Shown here one piece after another: positions 62,434-64,000 of a DNA stretch of 64,000 nt. The notes under the pieces were generated by a model. That model was not told where the DNA came from, did no database searches, and saw only the letters and a list, made by a program, of their open reading frames with translations. The stretch comes from Wenyingzhuangia fucanilytica. GTDB lineage: Bacteria; Bacteroidota; Bacteroidia; Flavobacteriales; Flavobacteriaceae. The position numbers and the translations under genes were made by a program. The stretch lies in NCBI RefSeq assembly GCF_001697185.1, contig NZ_CP014224.1, positions 1,240,001-1,304,000 of the forward strand. Reading direction: 5' to 3'. The number at the start of each line of letters is the position of its first letter. The stretch's first letter is position 1.

Positions 62434-63514
62434 AACGAATGATTTTTTTGAATTTACCTGTATCTAAATACTTTTTAACTTGTTCTCTGTTATAAAGATT
62501 ATCTTCTATAGGAGAGATAAGGTTTCTTACAATGTCTATATGTGTAATTTGATAGGCCAATTCTACATATCCATATCCTTTTAATTGTCCGTTTTCTAAT
62601 AAGAAAATAGACTTTTCGGCAGTTCCTCTACCATTATCAATAAACAAAGCATTGTTTGAGTTAAAAACAGTAGTGGGAATATTTTTTTTGGAAACAGTAT
62701 TAAATCTAGGTTTGTTTTTTTCTATGGCTTGGTAACTTTTAATGCTTGAAATTAATAAGCTACCGGTTTCTTCAAAAGTGATGTCGTAAATCTTTTTTTG
62801 TAAAGATTTTGAACGGTTTGATTTTCTCATCAATAATTGATTGACACCCGTTCTCATGTTTTTGTTTTTACCGATGTAAATCACATCACCTTGTTCATTA
62901 TGAACATAAAAAACACCGGTTTTTCTTGGAGATTTATCCAATAATTTTTGAAAATGGCTGCTCAGCTTGCTCTTGGTTTTTCCTTCGGCTTTTAAGTTTG
63001 CTTTAATAATAGTTTTATCAACATCTTTATTTAGCAACATTTTAAAAAGTTTGATGGTTGCCAAGGCATCTCCATTTGCTCTATGTCTTTCGCTCATTGG
63101 AATTCCAAGACTTTTGCAAAGTTTTCCTAAACTGTATGATTCTTGATCTGGAATTAGCTTTCTACTTAGTTCCACAGTACAAAGAGTATCTTTTACAAAA
63201 TTGTATCCTAAACGATTGAATTCATTTTTTAAAATTCTATAATCAAAACTAGAATTGTGAGCTACTATAACACAGTCTTCGGTAATTTCTATAATTTGTT
63301 TGGCTATTTCGTGAAACTTAGGAGCGTTACGCAACATTTTATTGTTAATACCTGTTAATTGTACCACAAAGGGTTGAATAGGAATTTCTGGATTGACCAA
63401 AGTAATAAATTTATCTACCACTTTTTTACCATCAAATTTATGAATGGCTATTTCAGTCATTCCTTCCTCATTATATTTTCCTCCAGTAGTTTCTATGTCT
63501 AGAATAGCGTACAT
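62426..63514 (-). CDS. DnaQ-like 3'-5' exonuclease fused to GIY-YIG domain
   Basis: This 362-residue protein has an N-terminal DEDDh exonuclease (AILDIETTG at residues 3-11, HNSSFDYRIL, ERHRANGDALAT) and a GIY-YIG nuclease domain (TGVFYVHNEQGDVIYIGK near residue 196) as in UvrC and Cho. Such fusions are seen in several phyla and may serve DNA repair or proofreading. It is the first gene of the operon with the channel and miaA. Confidence 0.9.
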   Translation of the reverse strand: MYAILDIETTGGKYNEEGMTEIAIHKFDGKKVVDKFITLVNPEIPIQPFVVQLTGINNKMLRNAPKFHEIAKQIIEITEDCVIVAHNSSFDYRILKNEFNRLGYNFVKDTLCTVELSRKLIPDQESYSLGKLCKSLGIPMSERHRANGDALATIKLFKMLLNKDVDKTIIKANLKAEGKTKSKLSSHFQKLLDKSPRKTGVFYVHNEQGDVIYIGKNKNMRTGVNQLLMRKSNRSKSLQKKIYDITFEETGSLLISSIKSYQAIEKNKPRFNTVSKKNIPTTVFNSNNALFIDNGRGTAEKSIFLLENGQLKGYGYVELAYQITHIDIVRNLISPIEDNLYNREQVKKYLDTGKFKKIIRFE

Positions 63515-63555
63515 TTAATCAATTAACGGTTAGTATTAAGCTCTGTGTTTTTTCA

Positions 63556-63563
63556 CAAATATA
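63556..63563 (-). promoter_or_regulatory. -7 promoter element (TATATTTG) of the nuclease-channel-miaA operon
   Basis: This minus-strand TAnnTTTG match is 41 bp upstream of the nuclease start. Confidence 0.45.
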
Positions 63564-63656
63564 ACATATCCTAGTTGATTCATGTTAGGACTAGCACAAC
63601 TATTTGAGATGCAGTACATATATGTTTTATAAATCATGGAGAACTTTTTGTTTTAG

Positions 63657-63664
63657 TACATTTG
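63657..63664 (+). promoter_or_regulatory. -7 promoter element (TACATTTG) of the AraC-like gene
   Basis: This TAnnTTTG match is 21 bp before the GTG start of the right-edge gene. Confidence 0.5.
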
Positions 63665-63685
63665 TATAGAACAAAACAAGATAAT

Positions 63686-64000
63686 GTGAAGATTTTTAAT
63701 ACGATTGATGAATTGTTAGTTGAATTAAACTTAACTAGAAAAAGTATTTCTCCTTATTTCTATATTTTTAAGTTTGAAGAAATTGATTATGCCAGGCGAA
63801 TTGAAAACTTTCCGCATTATAAAAGATTTTTTGAGATTTCTTTTTATGAAGAAAATAAGAATGAAATTCAAATAGGCCATACTACTTTACACGATTTAAA
63901 CAATACAATTACTTTTACTTCACCCATGCAATCCTTGTCTATTAACCGAATAGAAAGGCCTGTTGGGTATGCTATTTTTTTTAATGCTAAATTTTTTACT
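63686..64000 (+). CDS. AraC family transcriptional regulator, N-terminal part
   Basis: An open frame from a GTG at 63686 to the right edge encodes 105 residues (start MKIFNTIDELL). It looks like the N-terminal sensor domain of Bacteroidetes AraC-type regulators, with FPHYKRFFEISFYEE, TSPMQSLSIN and the VGYAIFFNAKFF segment that typically precedes the DNA-binding part. The helix-turn-helix domain lies outside the window, so the family call is moderate. Confidence 0.72.
   Translation, partial: MKIFNTIDELLVELNLTRKSISPYFYIFKFEEIDYARRIENFPHYKRFFEISFYEENKNEIQIGHTTLHDLNNTITFTSPMQSLSINRIERPVGYAIFFNAKFFT

Overview
The window is a chromosomal segment of a low-GC, probably marine member of the Flavobacteriaceae (Bacteroidetes). 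The case rests on the gene families present (DUF4954, DUF1573, DUF1343/NamZ, FixH and TauE-like genes beside a cbb3 oxidase, an S1 sulfatase, a Bacteroidetes-type SecA), on A+T-rich genes with little Shine-Dalgarno sequence, and on many promoters with the flavobacterial -7 element TAnnTTTG. No rRNA, tRNA, CRISPR array, prophage or insertion sequence was seen. It reads as a core-genome region with a few accessory genes.

Layout. 1-7.1 kb is a low-oxygen respiration block: the end of ccoP, ccoG, fixH and a TauE/DsbD_2-like membrane gene, convergent with hemN and a large flavoprotein-like gene whose promoter carries an FNR/CRP-type palindrome. A YkgJ-type cysteine-cluster protein and an unknown small gene follow. 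7.1-11.1 kb holds an S1 sulfatase, a NamZ-like muramidase lipoprotein and a LolC/FtsX-like permease. 11.12-11.71 kb is an intergenic array of four tandem repeats. Read on the minus strand, each looks like a sigma-54-type promoter, a short RNA of about 80 nt and an intrinsic terminator with a C-rich loop. This is the most unusual item in the window.

11.7-19.2 kb: lipA; an unusual Nramp homologue coupled to an ECF sigma factor and a glycosyltransferase; a YwqK-type lipoprotein with a SCO copper chaperone; proB; murB. 19.2-28.6 kb: an RND efflux operon (adaptor, pump, TolC), a YitT family protein, an aminotransferase-proC operon and a DUF1573 protein. 28.7-44.2 kb: valS, a DUF3360-like membrane protein, an aldo/keto reductase, selO, a GNAT-msrA-msrB operon, a CNNM/CBS membrane protein, an atypical zinc-knuckle SDR, a truncated haemoglobin, a FemAB-like transferase, a ZIP transporter and two methyltransferases.

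44.2-64 kb: an FtsB/DivIC-like gene, Wzc-like and Wza-like capsule export genes, a methyltransferase, a corrinoid adenosyltransferase, a DUF2795 gene, secA, trmL, a glycosyltransferase, an LpxH-like phosphoesterase, DUF4954, glmS, a surface polysaccharide-lyase-like lipoprotein, and an operon of a DnaQ-GIY-YIG nuclease, a zinc-ribbon potassium channel and miaA. The start of an AraC-family regulator runs off the right edge. Functional themes are microaerobic respiration and haem synthesis, envelope and polysaccharide metabolism, oxidative repair and tRNA modification.
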